Part shown: one piece after another, positions 55,998 through 64,000 of the stretch
How positions within the stretch are numbered: position 1 is the first letter of the stretch
How the letters are laid out: each line of letters opens with the position of its first letter
Assembly: GCF_030812255.1 (NCBI RefSeq)
Contig: NZ_JAUSSH010000003.1
Span: 1 to 64,000 of the forward strand
Direction of reading: 5' to 3'
DNA: 64,000 nt
DNA from: Paeniglutamicibacter psychrophenolicus
GTDB taxonomy: Bacteria > Actinomycetota > Actinomycetes > Actinomycetales > Micrococcaceae
Position numbers and translations under genes: made by a program
The notes under the pieces: generated by a model
Databases searched by the model: none
What the model was told of the DNA's origin: nothing
Seen by the model: only the letters and a program-made list of their open reading frames with translations

Positions 55998-57725
55998 TCA
56001 GGCACCGGGGCGGTGCGCCCGGGACTCCTTGAGCCTGGCACTCGCGTACCCCAGCGCCTGGCCGATCTTGGTGTCCGGCGGGATCGAGACCTCATCCGGG
56101 TTTGTCACCACATCCAGCAGCACCGGCCCCTCGTGCGCCAGCGCCTCGGAGATCGCCGCCTCCAGCCCGCCCGGATCCTGAACCCGGATGCCGTGCAGCC
56201 CGCAGGCCCGTCCCACCTCGGCCAGGTCGGGGTTCGCCAGCACCGTGCCGAATTCCGGCAGCCCGGCCTGCTCCTGTTCCAGCTTCACCATGCCCAGCCG
56301 GCCGTTGTTGAACACCACCAGCTTCACCGGCAACCCGTAGGCCACGGCGGTGAGCAAGTCGCCCATCAGCATGCTCAGCCCGCCGTCCCCGCAGAAGGCC
56401 ACCACCTGGCGGGTGCGCTCCAGCGCGCTGGCCCCCAGCGCCTGCGGCATGGCGTTGGCCATCGAGCCCAGGTTGTAGGATCCCAGCAGCCGCCGGGTTC
56501 CGCGCATCGTGACGTAGCGTGCCAGCCACACCGTGGACATGCCGGTGTCCGAGGTGAAGATGGCGTCCTCTGCGGCGAGCCTGTCGACGGCGGCGGCCAC
56601 CGCCTCGGGCCGGATCGCGTGGCCCGGGTTGTCCGCGAGGGCCCGCACCCGCCCGGTGAGGTGCGTGTCGTGCCCCGGGTCCGCCAGCGACAGGTGCCGC
56701 TTGGTCCAGGCCAGGTAGCGGGTGCGGGCATCGAGCACATGGCTCTGGTCGGTCTTGGTCTCCAGCAGCGGCAGCAACCCGGCCAGGGCGAGCCCGGCAT
56801 CGCCGACGACCCCCACGTCCACGGCCGTGCGCCGCCCGATGTGCGCCCCGGCCGCATCGATCTGGATGACCACCTTGCCCGACGGGTAGGAATCCCGGTA
56901 AGGAAAATCGGTGCCCACCATCAAGAGCACCTCGCAGCTCTCCAGCGCGTGGGCGGCCGCCGGGTTGCCGATCAGCCCGGCCTGGCCCACCTGGAACACG
57001 TTCGCATCCTCCAGCCCCTCCTTGGCCTTGAGCGTGAGCACCATCGGGGAGGCGAGCTTCTGCGCGGTCTCCAGCACCAGGTCCCTGGCGCCGCGTGCGC
57101 CGGCTCCCACCAGCATCGTGACGCGGCGCGCCTGGTTCAGTTCCTTGGCAATGGTCCCCAGCACCTGGGGGTGCGGGGCAACGGGGGCGGCGACGTCGAC
57201 GAACCGCGGGAGCGCCTCCTTCGGCAGCGCCGCGCCGCCGATGTCCCCGGGGATGCTCAACACCGCGACGCCGCGGCCGGCCAGCGCGGCGTTGACGGCC
57301 TGTTCCAGCAGGTACGGCATTTGTGCCACGGAGGTCACGGTGTGCGCAAACAGCGCCACGTCGGCGAAGATCACGTCGTTGTTGACCTCCTGGAAGAAGT
57401 CGGACCCGATCTCCCCGCTGGGCACCTGCCCGCAGATCGCCAGCACCGGCGCATGGGACTTCTTCGCGTCGTAGAGGCCGTTGAGCAGGTGGAGCGATCC
57501 GGGTCCGACGGTTCCCGCGCACACCCCAAGGGTCCCGGTCAGCTGTGCCTGGGCGCCTGCGGCAAAGGCTGCGACCTCCTCGTGCCGCACCCCGATCCAT
57601 TCGATTCCCCCGTGGGTGCGGATCGCGTCGGTCAGGGGATTCAGGGCGTCGCCCACCACGCCCCATACGGTCTGCACGCCCAGGCGGGCCAGCGCCTCGA
57701 CGACCATTGCGGCAACGGTGCTCAC
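55998..57725 (-). CDS. poxB: Pyruvate oxidase/pyruvate dehydrogenase (quinone)
   Basis: A 575-residue ThDP/FAD enzyme converting pyruvate to acetate and CO2. The N-terminal part has WGVVGDALNPLTDAI and the catalytic glutamate in VRHEEVAAFAAGAQA. The middle FAD domain contains LMVGTDFPYRDSYP. The TPP motif GDGGLSMLMGDLLTAVAYGL with NNGRLGMV near the C terminus is intact. The GTG start at 57725 follows GGAGGG by eight bases. Related acetolactate synthases are excluded by the PoxB-specific blocks. Confidence 0.9.
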   Translation of the reverse strand: MSTVAAMVVEALARLGVQTVWGVVGDALNPLTDAIRTHGGIEWIGVRHEEVAAFAAGAQAQLTGTLGVCAGTVGPGSLHLLNGLYDAKKSHAPVLAICGQVPSGEIGSDFFQEVNNDVIFADVALFAHTVTSVAQMPYLLEQAVNAALAGRGVAVLSIPGDIGGAALPKEALPRFVDVAAPVAPHPQVLGTIAKELNQARRVTMLVGAGARGARDLVLETAQKLASPMVLTLKAKEGLEDANVFQVGQAGLIGNPAAAHALESCEVLLMVGTDFPYRDSYPSGKVVIQIDAAGAHIGRRTAVDVGVVGDAGLALAGLLPLLETKTDQSHVLDARTRYLAWTKRHLSLADPGHDTHLTGRVRALADNPGHAIRPEAVAAAVDRLAAEDAIFTSDTGMSTVWLARYVTMRGTRRLLGSYNLGSMANAMPQALGASALERTRQVVAFCGDGGLSMLMGDLLTAVAYGLPVKLVVFNNGRLGMVKLEQEQAGLPEFGTVLANPDLAEVGRACGLHGIRVQDPGGLEAAISEALAHEGPVLLDVVTNPDEVSIPPDTKIGQALGYASARLKESRAHRPGA

Positions 57726-57966
57726 GTTCGTGTCCCTCCGCCGACCGAACCGGATGCCGCAAGCGAGACGCGCCGCTGGCGCCAGGGCCCGCACCCGGAG
57801 TCGGGGACTCGGTGCGGGGGATGCGGAACGGCCGGATCCGGTGCGGGGCACGGAATGCCAGGCACCCGGCGGGCGCAGTTCCGGCACGGCTCAGGGAACC
57901 TGGACATGGCCCCAGCATAGCTCCGGCGCCCCCGGTTTCTCATCCCCGCGCGGACATTGATTCCCG

Positions 57967-57996
57967 CAGGTGCGCGGGCCGCGGCCCGCGCACCTG
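57967..57996 (-). repeat. 30-bp perfect palindrome after gntR
   Basis: CAGGTGCGCGGGCCG is followed at once by its exact complement (57967-57996). It begins 14 bases beyond the gntR stop. It could be a terminator without U tract or a binding site. Confidence 0.7.
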
Positions 57997-58010
57997 GAAC
58001 GGCTGGCGGA

Positions 58011-58736
58011 CTAGGCGCGCGGTTGCGGGAAGAGGCGCGGGGCGTGCGCCCAGACCCCGCAGATCTCCTGGTTGGTGCGGCGCATGATCAATTCCATGGA
58101 CTCCCGCGCCAGGTGCGGTTCGTGGGCCGAGATCGCATCTGCCACCGCCTGGTGCCAGGCGAGGGCCTCCTCATGCGGACGCTCGGGCATCAATCCCAGT
58201 TCGGTGCGCCCGCGCAGCGTCTCGGCGATCGGATTGGCCAGGTTCGCGAACATCTCGTTGCCCGAGGCGGCCAGCACCATCGCGTGGAAGCGGATATCCA
58301 GTTCCAGGAACGAGCCCAGGTCCCCGGAACGTCCGGCATGGCGCATCCGGGCCGCCAGGTTCAGCAGCTCGCCGCAGAATTCCGCCGGCGCGTGTTCCGC
58401 GGCAAGTTCCGCGGCCATGGGCTCGACGGCGACTCGCAGCTCGGTCAGCGACCGCAATTGCGCCCCCTGGCCGCCCCCGGCCAGCCGCCAGCGGATCACC
58501 AGCGGGTCAAAGGGGTTCCAGTCCTCGGGGCCCAGCACCCGGATCCCGACACGCTTGGTGGAGACCACCAGCCCGGCCGAAGCCAGCACGCGGACCGCCT
58601 CGCGGATCACCGAACGCGAGACACCCAGTTCGCTTTCCAGCTCTGCGGCCAGGATCACTTCGCCGGCGGGGATGGAACCGTCGACGATGCGGCTTCCGAC
58701 GTGTTCAATCGCGCGTTGGTGCAAAGACTTGGGCAT
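58011..58736 (-). CDS. gntR: FadR-subfamily GntR regulator of sugar-acid genes
   Basis: A 241-residue repressor. The N-terminal winged HTH reads LHQRAIEHVGSRIVDGSIP-ELGVSRSVIREAVRVLASAGLV, standard GntR. The C-terminal FCD domain has ELRVAVEPMAAELAA, LDIRFHAMVLAASGN and HQAVADAISAH with the metal-binding Asp and His. Its position next to gnd, poxB and the gluconate operon suggests that it senses gluconate or a phosphorylated derivative. Candidate operators lie at 51984-52014 and 58772-58785. Confidence 0.9.
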   Translation of the reverse strand: MPKSLHQRAIEHVGSRIVDGSIPAGEVILAAELESELGVSRSVIREAVRVLASAGLVVSTKRVGIRVLGPEDWNPFDPLVIRWRLAGGGQGAQLRSLTELRVAVEPMAAELAAEHAPAEFCGELLNLAARMRHAGRSGDLGSFLELDIRFHAMVLAASGNEMFANLANPIAETLRGRTELGLMPERPHEEALAWHQAVADAISAHEPHLARESMELIMRRTNQEICGVWAHAPRLFPQPRA

Positions 58737-58771
58737 GAATCAACCTTATCGGTATTCCGGTCCCCAAACGC

Positions 58772-58785
58772 CCGTGTGACCACGG
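58772..58785. promoter_or_regulatory. Inverted repeat between gntR and gnd
   Basis: CCGTG-TGAC-CACGG, a perfect 5-bp inverted repeat with a 4-base centre in the divergent gntR/gnd region. Possible autoregulatory site, but it differs from the palindromes before gntK. Confidence 0.3.
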
Positions 58786-58948
58786 ACGAAAGCGCGCGTT
58801 TCCGGGGCAACTTATGGCAACGGCGCGTGTTCGTCTGGCAATGGATGCACCGGACAAACTAAAGTGGAAAGAAGTCACGGAGCCGTGCCCGGTGCTCTTT
58901 CGTGCCGGTATCCGCCCGGCCCAGCAAAATCGCAACGATGGAGACTTC

Positions 58949-60388
58949 ATGCCTGCACAGATTGGCGTCACCGGCCTAGCCGTCATGGGCGCAAACCTCG
59001 CCCGGAACTTCGCCCGCAACGGATACACCGTCGCACTGCACAACCGCTCGGTCGCCAAGACCGACGCCCTGCTGGCAGCCCACGGCGACGAGGGCGATTT
59101 CATCCGCACCGAGACCATGGAGGAACTGGTCGCGAGCCTCGAGGTTCCCCGCCGCGTGCTGATCATGGTCAAGGCCGGCGGCCCGGTCGACTCGGTCATC
59201 GACTCCCTGGTGCCGCTGCTCGAAGAGGGCGACATCATCATCGACGGCGGCAACTCCAATTTCGTGGACACCCGCCGCCGCGAGGCCGCGCTGGCCGAAA
59301 AGGGCCTGCACTTCGTGGGCGTCGGCGTCTCCGGCGGCGAGGAGGGCGCCCTGCTGGGCCCCTCGATCATGCCCGGCGGCTCGAAGCAGTCCTACGACGC
59401 GCTGGGCCCGATGCTCGAAAAGATCTCCGCCAAGGCCATCGACGGCGCCCCGTGCTGCGCCTGGATCTCCACCGACGGTGCCGGGCACTTCGTGAAGATG
59501 GTCCACAACGGCATCGAATACGCCGACATGCAGGTCATCGGCGAGGCCTACGACCTGCTGCGCAGCGGCGCCGGCATCGAGCCCGCAGCCCAGGCCGAGA
59601 TCTTCACCGAATGGAACAAGGGCGAGCTGGCCTCCTTCCTCATCGAGATCACCGCAGAGGTCCTGGCCCACGTCGACGCCAAGACCGGCAAGCCGCTGGT
59701 CGATGTCATCGTCGACTCCGCCGGCCAGAAGGGCACCGGCCGCTGGACCGTGCAGTCCGCCCTGGACCTCGGCTCCCCGACCTCGGCCATCGCCGAGTCC
59801 GTGTTCGCCCGCGGCCTGTCCTCGCAGCGCGACCAGCGTGCCATCGGCCAGGAGGTCCTGGCCGGGCACGAGATCGCCGTGGAACTGGGCGAAAACTTCG
59901 TCGAGGACGTGCGCCAGGCGCTCTTCGCCTCCAAGCTGGTCTCCTACGCCCAGGGCCTGGACATGCTCACCTCCGCGGGCAAGGAATACAACTGGGACCT
60001 GGAGCTCGACGAGATCGCCTCGCTGTGGCGCGAGGGCTGCATCATCCGCGCCGCGCTGCTGGCCGACATCACCAAGGCCTACGCCGCCGACGAAAAGCCG
60101 GCCAACCTGCTCTTCGCCCCCGCCTTCTCCGAGGCCATCGCCGCCGCGCTTCCGGCCTGGCGCCGCGTGGTCTCCACCGCCGTGCAGCTCGGCGTGCCGG
60201 TGCCGGTGTTCTCCTCCTCGCTGGCCTACTACGACGGCCTGCGCCGCAAGCGCCTGCCTGCAGCGCTGACCCAGGGCCTGCGCGACCTCTTCGGCGCGCA
60301 CACCTACAACCGCGTCGACGTTGAAGGCTCGTTCCACACCCAGTGGAGCGGCGACAAGACCGAGATCGAGGCCGAGGACACCCACTAG
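58949..60388 (+). CDS. gnd: 6-phosphogluconate dehydrogenase, decarboxylating
   Basis: A 479-residue enzyme converting 6-phosphogluconate to ribulose 5-phosphate with reduction of NADP or NAD. The nucleotide-binding start is GVTGLAVMGANLARN; NRSV follows the second strand. The signature VGVSGGEEGALLGPSIMPGG and the catalytic HFVKMVHNGIEYADMQ with lysine are present, as is the C-terminal FHTQWSGDKTEIEAEDTH. ATG 58949 follows GGAG; the upstream frame has no homology. It completes the gluconate pathway encoded nearby. Confidence 0.97.
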   Translation: MPAQIGVTGLAVMGANLARNFARNGYTVALHNRSVAKTDALLAAHGDEGDFIRTETMEELVASLEVPRRVLIMVKAGGPVDSVIDSLVPLLEEGDIIIDGGNSNFVDTRRREAALAEKGLHFVGVGVSGGEEGALLGPSIMPGGSKQSYDALGPMLEKISAKAIDGAPCCAWISTDGAGHFVKMVHNGIEYADMQVIGEAYDLLRSGAGIEPAAQAEIFTEWNKGELASFLIEITAEVLAHVDAKTGKPLVDVIVDSAGQKGTGRWTVQSALDLGSPTSAIAESVFARGLSSQRDQRAIGQEVLAGHEIAVELGENFVEDVRQALFASKLVSYAQGLDMLTSAGKEYNWDLELDEIASLWREGCIIRAALLADITKAYAADEKPANLLFAPAFSEAIAAALPAWRRVVSTAVQLGVPVPVFSSSLAYYDGLRRKRLPAALTQGLRDLFGAHTYNRVDVEGSFHTQWSGDKTEIEAEDTH

Positions 60389-60406
60389 TCTTCGGTTCCC
60401 ATCCCA

Positions 60407-60449
60407 CAGGGGCGGCGCCTCCGGTTCTTCCGGAAGCTCCGCCCCTTCT
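60407..60449 (+). terminator. Terminator after gnd
   Basis: AGGGGCGG and CCGCCCCTT outer arms with an inner CCGG/CCGG stem, followed by TCTGG. It begins about 20 bases after the gnd stop. Confidence 0.7.
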
Positions 60450-60513
60450 GGTTTCCCAGTCCGTGCGGCGTCCTGGAGGAAGCACGGTCCTGCACTGCAT
60501 CCCTGCAGGGCAG

Positions 60514-60578
60514 TTGAAATAGCGGGATAATGTAGCTATATGTAGACGCTATCAATGCTAGAGTTGGTCAATAGCTAC
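60514..60578 (+). promoter_or_regulatory. hipBA promoter and operator pair
   Basis: TTGAAA (60514-60519) and TATATG (60537-60542), 17 bases apart, form a plausible promoter. GTAGCTAT (60532-60539) and ATAGCTAC (60571-60578) are perfect inverted copies, one over the -10 and one just before the ribosome-binding site, as expected for autorepression by the antitoxin. Confidence 0.55.
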
Positions 60579-60592
60579 GTTAGGTGGACGAG

Positions 60593-60868
60593 ATGATGGA
60601 AATGGAACGGCTCGGTGTGCACCTGCGCGATTGGCGCATCATCCTGGGGCTTTCCCAGGAGCTGGTCGCCGAACGGGCCAACATCTCCCGTTCCACCTTG
60701 ATCAAGCTGGAGCAGGGGATGGGCGGCAAATTGGAAAACTTCCTGACGGTCGCCAAGGTGCTTGGCGTCAGTGACCGGATCGATGCGGCGGTCGACCCGC
60801 TGAATACGGATCTGGGTCGAGCGCGGGCCTACATGCTCAGCCGCCAACGAGCTCCCAGGAGGAACTGA
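60593..60868 (+). CDS. hipB: HipB-like antitoxin, XRE family
   Basis: A 91-residue DNA-binding protein. The helix-turn-helix is DWRIILGLSQELVAERANISRSTLIKLEQG, typical of Cro/CI-type antitoxins. A basic C-terminal tail (ARAYMLSRQRAPRRN) may contact HipA. Starts at ATG 60593, five bases after AGGTGG; GTG 60584 is an alternative. The stop overlaps the hipA start by one base (TGATG), so the two are translated together. Expected to bind the inverted repeat upstream and to neutralise HipA. Confidence 0.85.
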   Translation: MMEMERLGVHLRDWRIILGLSQELVAERANISRSTLIKLEQGMGGKLENFLTVAKVLGVSDRIDAAVDPLNTDLGRARAYMLSRQRAPRRN

Positions 60869-62274
60869 TGGCTTCTCGTTCCCGCAGGGAAATTCGAACC
60901 ATCGACGTCCTTGTCAACGACACCAAGGCCGGCACCATGGAGGTGGAATCCGAACGCCATTCGCCGCTGGAACACATCACGTTCAGCTACGCCGATGCCT
61001 GGCTCGGGGAGGGGTCCTCCTTCGAAATCTCTCCGGAATTGCCGTTGCTCCGAGGCGAACAGCGGCCCACCATGGGGCGGGAGATCTTTGGTTCGTTCAT
61101 GGACGCCGCCCCGGATGCATGGGGGCAGCGGCTGCTGCATGAACAGGCCAGACTTCGGGCAAGAGCCACGAAAACCCCCATGCCAAGCAACACCGCGGTC
61201 TCAAGGCTGCTCATGGTCAACGACAAGACCAGGCAGGGGGCACTGCGGTTTCGCGAGAACGGAAACTTCCTTTCCACCTGGGGTGAATCGGCGGGGATCC
61301 GTGATGTCACGGAATTGGCCGCCGAAGCAAGGACCTACGAGGAAACCGGCGTCATTGACGAGCGAAACAGCTTGCTCATCGGCGCCGGTTCCTCTCCTGG
61401 AGGTGCCCAGCCAAAGGCCTGGATTCGCGATGATGACGGAACGATGCTGCTGGCCAAGTTTCCCAAGACATCGGACCGGGGCAACGTCCAACTCTGGGAA
61501 ATGGTTGCAATGGTGCTGCAGCAACGGGCCGGCATCCGGGTACAGCCATCCCGGCTGATGCGGCTGAATTCCCACAGCCAGATATTCCTCACCGAGCGGT
61601 TCGACCGAGTGGGGGAAACCAGGATCCCCTACATGAGTGCCAGGACAGCGCTTCAGCTGGATACCTACGAGCATCCCAACTATGTCAGGCTGGCACGGGA
61701 AATCGCCCTGATATCCGCGTCGCCGACCGCGGATGCCAACGAAATGTTCAGCAGGGCCGCATTCGGGGCCATGGTCAACAACATCGACGACCACATGCGC
61801 AACCATGGCCTGCTGCGGCACGAGAGCGGTTGGCGCCTGTCTCCCTCCTTCGACGTCAACCCCATGAGAAGCGGGACATCCGAAACGCCGTTGGTTCCCG
61901 ACGGGGATGTGTCTGACCGAAATGTCCTGGAGCTCCTTGACCACCTGGACTCTTTCCGGCTCACACGTGCCGCGGCCGTGGATCGGCTTCGTGCAATCAA
62001 CGCAGCCGTTTCACACTGGGCACAGGATGCATTGGCGCTCGGCGCCGAATCGGATGAGGTCGAATCGATGAAGCTGGCGTTCGAGGGCGCAAACCGTGGA
62101 CGGGTCCAGGAGCTTAACGCTGGTGCGGAACCGACCGTGATCGACCTCGCTCCGGGGAAAGGGACCCGGTCCGTGACGGGCCCGACCACGGGCGATCGAA
62201 TCTGGATTGGCCCGCACTACCGGGGCGAAAAACTCGTGCCCGGCCACTTCCGCGCCAAGCCCCAACGGAGCTGA
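60868..62274 (+). CDS. hipA: HipA-like serine/threonine kinase toxin
   Basis: A 468-residue member of the HipA family, whose Escherichia coli prototype phosphorylates GltX and causes persistence. The N-terminal couple_hipA-type region (DVLVNDTKAGTMEVESE) is followed by the P-loop-like SSPGGAQPKAWI (about 176-187), the catalytic NNIDDHMRNHG (Asp near 307-308) and the metal-binding SFDVNP (Asp near 329). A C-terminal extension of about 50 residues ends with GPHYRGEKLVPGHFRAKPQRS. All key positions are retained, so kinase activity is plausible. Target unknown. Confidence 0.88.
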   Translation: MASRSRREIRTIDVLVNDTKAGTMEVESERHSPLEHITFSYADAWLGEGSSFEISPELPLLRGEQRPTMGREIFGSFMDAAPDAWGQRLLHEQARLRARATKTPMPSNTAVSRLLMVNDKTRQGALRFRENGNFLSTWGESAGIRDVTELAAEARTYEETGVIDERNSLLIGAGSSPGGAQPKAWIRDDDGTMLLAKFPKTSDRGNVQLWEMVAMVLQQRAGIRVQPSRLMRLNSHSQIFLTERFDRVGETRIPYMSARTALQLDTYEHPNYVRLAREIALISASPTADANEMFSRAAFGAMVNNIDDHMRNHGLLRHESGWRLSPSFDVNPMRSGTSETPLVPDGDVSDRNVLELLDHLDSFRLTRAAAVDRLRAINAAVSHWAQDALALGAESDEVESMKLAFEGANRGRVQELNAGAEPTVIDLAPGKGTRSVTGPTTGDRIWIGPHYRGEKLVPGHFRAKPQRS

Positions 62275-62684
62275 GCCCTTCATCCCGCGGATCGCGATTC
62301 GGCCGTCACCGGCCAACCGTCCTCGGTGGGTGCTTCCTCCGCTTCGATGTGGCCTCGGCGCGGTGGGCAAGCGGAGAACCGCCCGGGGCACTTTAGCCGA
62401 CCTGGATATCAGGCCAGTCGCCGGCCTGCCGAAATGCCCGGCTTCCCCGGCACGACACAAGGCCCGCGGCCACGTTTCGACTGCCGAGGAACCCCGCCCC
62501 CCGGCACCCAGGCAGCAGGTGCCCAAGGGTGGGTCGGGTGCCAAAGGCACACGGCAGGACGCGACGCCCACCCATCCATTGACCCCGCATCTTGGCGGGC
62601 ATAGATTCGGCACATGAGCAGGTTCCCGCAGCACGCAACGCCCGCGACTTTAGCGCCCCGAATCGAGCCCGGGGCCGGACCGCG
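62275..62684 (+). other. Interval between hipA and the flavoprotein gene
   Basis: About 400 bases with no supported gene. GC-rich throughout, with several short inverted repeats but none followed by a T run. The promoter of the next gene is not obvious. Confidence 0.35.
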
Positions 62685-64000
62685 ATGATCGGCATCGACG
62701 AACTGCGCACGGTCAAGACCTTTGCCCCGCTGCCCCCGGAGGTGCTGGGCTATCTGGCCGGGGCCGTGGAAGACATCCAGCTTCTGGATGGGGAATACTT
62801 CCTGCACGAGGGCGACGAACGCGCCCTGATCGTGGTCATAGAGGGCCTGGTGGAAATCACCAAGGTTGTCGCCGGCATCGAACGGGTCATCGGCACCCGC
62901 AAACCCGGCCAGTTCTTCGGCGAGGTACCGCTGACCCTGAGCACCAACTTCCCGGCCAGCGGGCGTGCCGCGGGGGTCGCGAGGATCATCAAGCTCGACG
63001 TGGCCGGCTACTACACGCTGGCCGCCATGGCGCCCTCGGTCCCGGAGAAGGTCGGTTCGCTGGCGAGGCGCTACCTCGACTCGCTGCAGGAGCTCGCGGC
63101 CGAAAAACCCGATGCGGTGGCCCGCGTGATCGGTCCGCGGCGCCACGCCAGGGTGCGCGAACTATCCACCTTCCTGACCCGCAACCACGTCGCCTTCGAG
63201 AACACCACGCTCGAGGCGCCCGAGGACGGGCAGGTGTACCCGGTGCTTGAGCTGCGCGACGGCACCCGGTACGCGGACCCGCCGATGCGCATCGCGGCCC
63301 AGGCCGTGGGGCTCGAGGTGGTGCCGTCCGCCACCGACTACGACGTGGTGATCCTCGGCGGGGGACCGGCCGGGCTGACCGCCGCCGTCAACGCCGCGGC
63401 CGAGGGCCTGCGCACCGTGGTCATCGAGCAGCTGGCCCCCGGCGGGCAGGCCGGGACCTCCACCCGCATCGAAAACTACACCGGCTTCCCCTACGGGATC
63501 TCCGGGGACGACCTGGCCTCCCGCGCGCTGACCCAGGCCACCCGGCTGGGTGCGGAAATCGTCGTCACCCGCACCGCCTGCGGCATCGACGCCGAGTCCC
63601 TCCGGGTCGAGCTCGACGGCGGGGACACGCTGGCCGCACGCGCGGTGATCGTGGCCACGGGCGTGGCCTGGCGCACGCTCACCATCCCCGGGGCCGAGCG
63701 CTTCCTGGGCAACGGCCTGTACTACGGGGCCGCGCACAGCGACGCGCCGCTGGCCCAGGGCCAGGACATCTTCATCGTCGGGGCGGGGAACTCGGCCGGG
63801 CAGGCGGCGATCTTCTTCGCCCGGCATGCCCGCAGCGTCACCATGCTGCTGCGCGGCCCCTCACTGGCCGCCCGGATGTCCAGCTACCTCATCGAGCAGA
63901 TCGAGGCCACCGCCGTCATCCACGTTCAGCCGAATTGCCGGATCACCGCGCTGCAGGGGGACAAGTCCCTGCACGCCATCGAAATCCTAGACACCCCGAG
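62685..64000 (+). CDS. Cyclic-nucleotide-binding/thioredoxin-reductase-like flavoprotein (3' end outside the window)
   Basis: An open frame from ATG 62685 to the edge, 438 residues seen. The N-terminal 130 residues form a CNB (Crp-like) domain: YFLHEGDERALIVVIEGLVEI, GQFFGEVPLTL. A short thioredoxin-like linker follows (ELSTFLTRNHVAFENTTLE). The C-terminal part is a two-dinucleotide-fold oxidoreductase: VVILGGGPAGLTAAVNAAAEGL, GGQAGTSTRIENYTGFP, ATGVAWRTLTIPGAERFLG and FIVGAGNSAGQAA. The redox-active CxxC of thioredoxin reductase is replaced by YYGAAHSDA. It may therefore transfer electrons to another acceptor under nucleotide control. Confidence 0.85.
   Translation, partial: MIGIDELRTVKTFAPLPPEVLGYLAGAVEDIQLLDGEYFLHEGDERALIVVIEGLVEITKVVAGIERVIGTRKPGQFFGEVPLTLSTNFPASGRAAGVARIIKLDVAGYYTLAAMAPSVPEKVGSLARRYLDSLQELAAEKPDAVARVIGPRRHARVRELSTFLTRNHVAFENTTLEAPEDGQVYPVLELRDGTRYADPPMRIAAQAVGLEVVPSATDYDVVILGGGPAGLTAAVNAAAEGLRTVVIEQLAPGGQAGTSTRIENYTGFPYGISGDDLASRALTQATRLGAEIVVTRTACGIDAESLRVELDGGDTLAARAVIVATGVAWRTLTIPGAERFLGNGLYYGAAHSDAPLAQGQDIFIVGAGNSAGQAAIFFARHARSVTMLLRGPSLAARMSSYLIEQIEATAVIHVQPNCRITALQGDKSLHAIEILDTP

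Overview
The window is chromosomal DNA of a high-GC actinobacterium, most likely a member of the Micrococcaceae (Arthrobacter, Paeniglutamicibacter or Glutamicibacter type). Supporting this are the actinobacterial families DUF2469, DUF3052 and DUF3145, the fasR-fabD-fabH-acpP-fabF fatty-acid locus, a homodimeric AceE, and the rpsP-KH-rimM-trmD-rplS-lepB-rnhB-DUF2469-yraN-comM-dprA-xerC backbone. No search could be run, so names rest on motifs, lengths and gene order read from the sequence.

Layout. 1-5.6 kb: end of a transposase, a Trk potassium-uptake pair (trkH carries an apparent frameshift), an M20 amidohydrolase, a tiny basic protein, and two tandem proteins of uracil-DNA-glycosylase type. 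6-18.5 kb: ribosome and tRNA maturation operon (rpsP, khpA, rimM, trmD), interrupted by an opposing thiC with a TPP riboswitch, then rplS and two signal peptidase I genes. Between the two lepB genes sit a large cell-wall-anchored serine protease and a lipoprotein resembling a free-standing protease prodomain. rnhB and DUF2469 follow. 18.6-25.8 kb: a poorly understood surface or secretion cluster (three related proteins of unknown function, a secreted SH3b-GGCT fusion and an exported protein) that runs without a break into yraN and comM. 25.8-30.7 kb: a reverse-strand insert with an M23-type peptidase, an acetyltransferase and a four-gene osmoprotectant ABC transporter, separating comM from dprA and xerC.

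33.5-44 kb: DUF3145, the fatty-acid synthesis genes with their PucR-type regulator FasR, pyruvate dehydrogenase E1 (aceE), DUF3052 and an AhpE-like peroxiredoxin. 44-50 kb: two identical tRNA-Val(TAC) genes bracket a 5.7-kb stretch with a methylenetetrahydrofolate-reductase-like gene, an intact argE-like deacylase and two broken transporters. 50-51.7 kb: a Fic protein with a C-terminal DNA-binding domain and a perfect inverted repeat at its promoter, then a CsbD-like stress protein.

52-60.4 kb: sugar-acid catabolism. Gluconate kinase, gluconate permease, 5-ketogluconate reductase and idonate dehydrogenase lie on the forward strand, followed by pyruvate oxidase and a FadR-type regulator on the reverse strand and 6-phosphogluconate dehydrogenase (forward). 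Together they can convert L-idonate or gluconate to ribulose 5-phosphate. 60.5-62.3 kb: a HipBA-type toxin-antitoxin pair. The window closes inside a cyclic-nucleotide-binding/thioredoxin-reductase-like flavoprotein.

The least explained material is the 18.6-23.9 kb cluster, the protease with its adjacent prodomain-like lipoprotein, and the Fic gene with its palindromic operator. Several genes (trkH, two MFS transporters) appear broken and need read-level confirmation.
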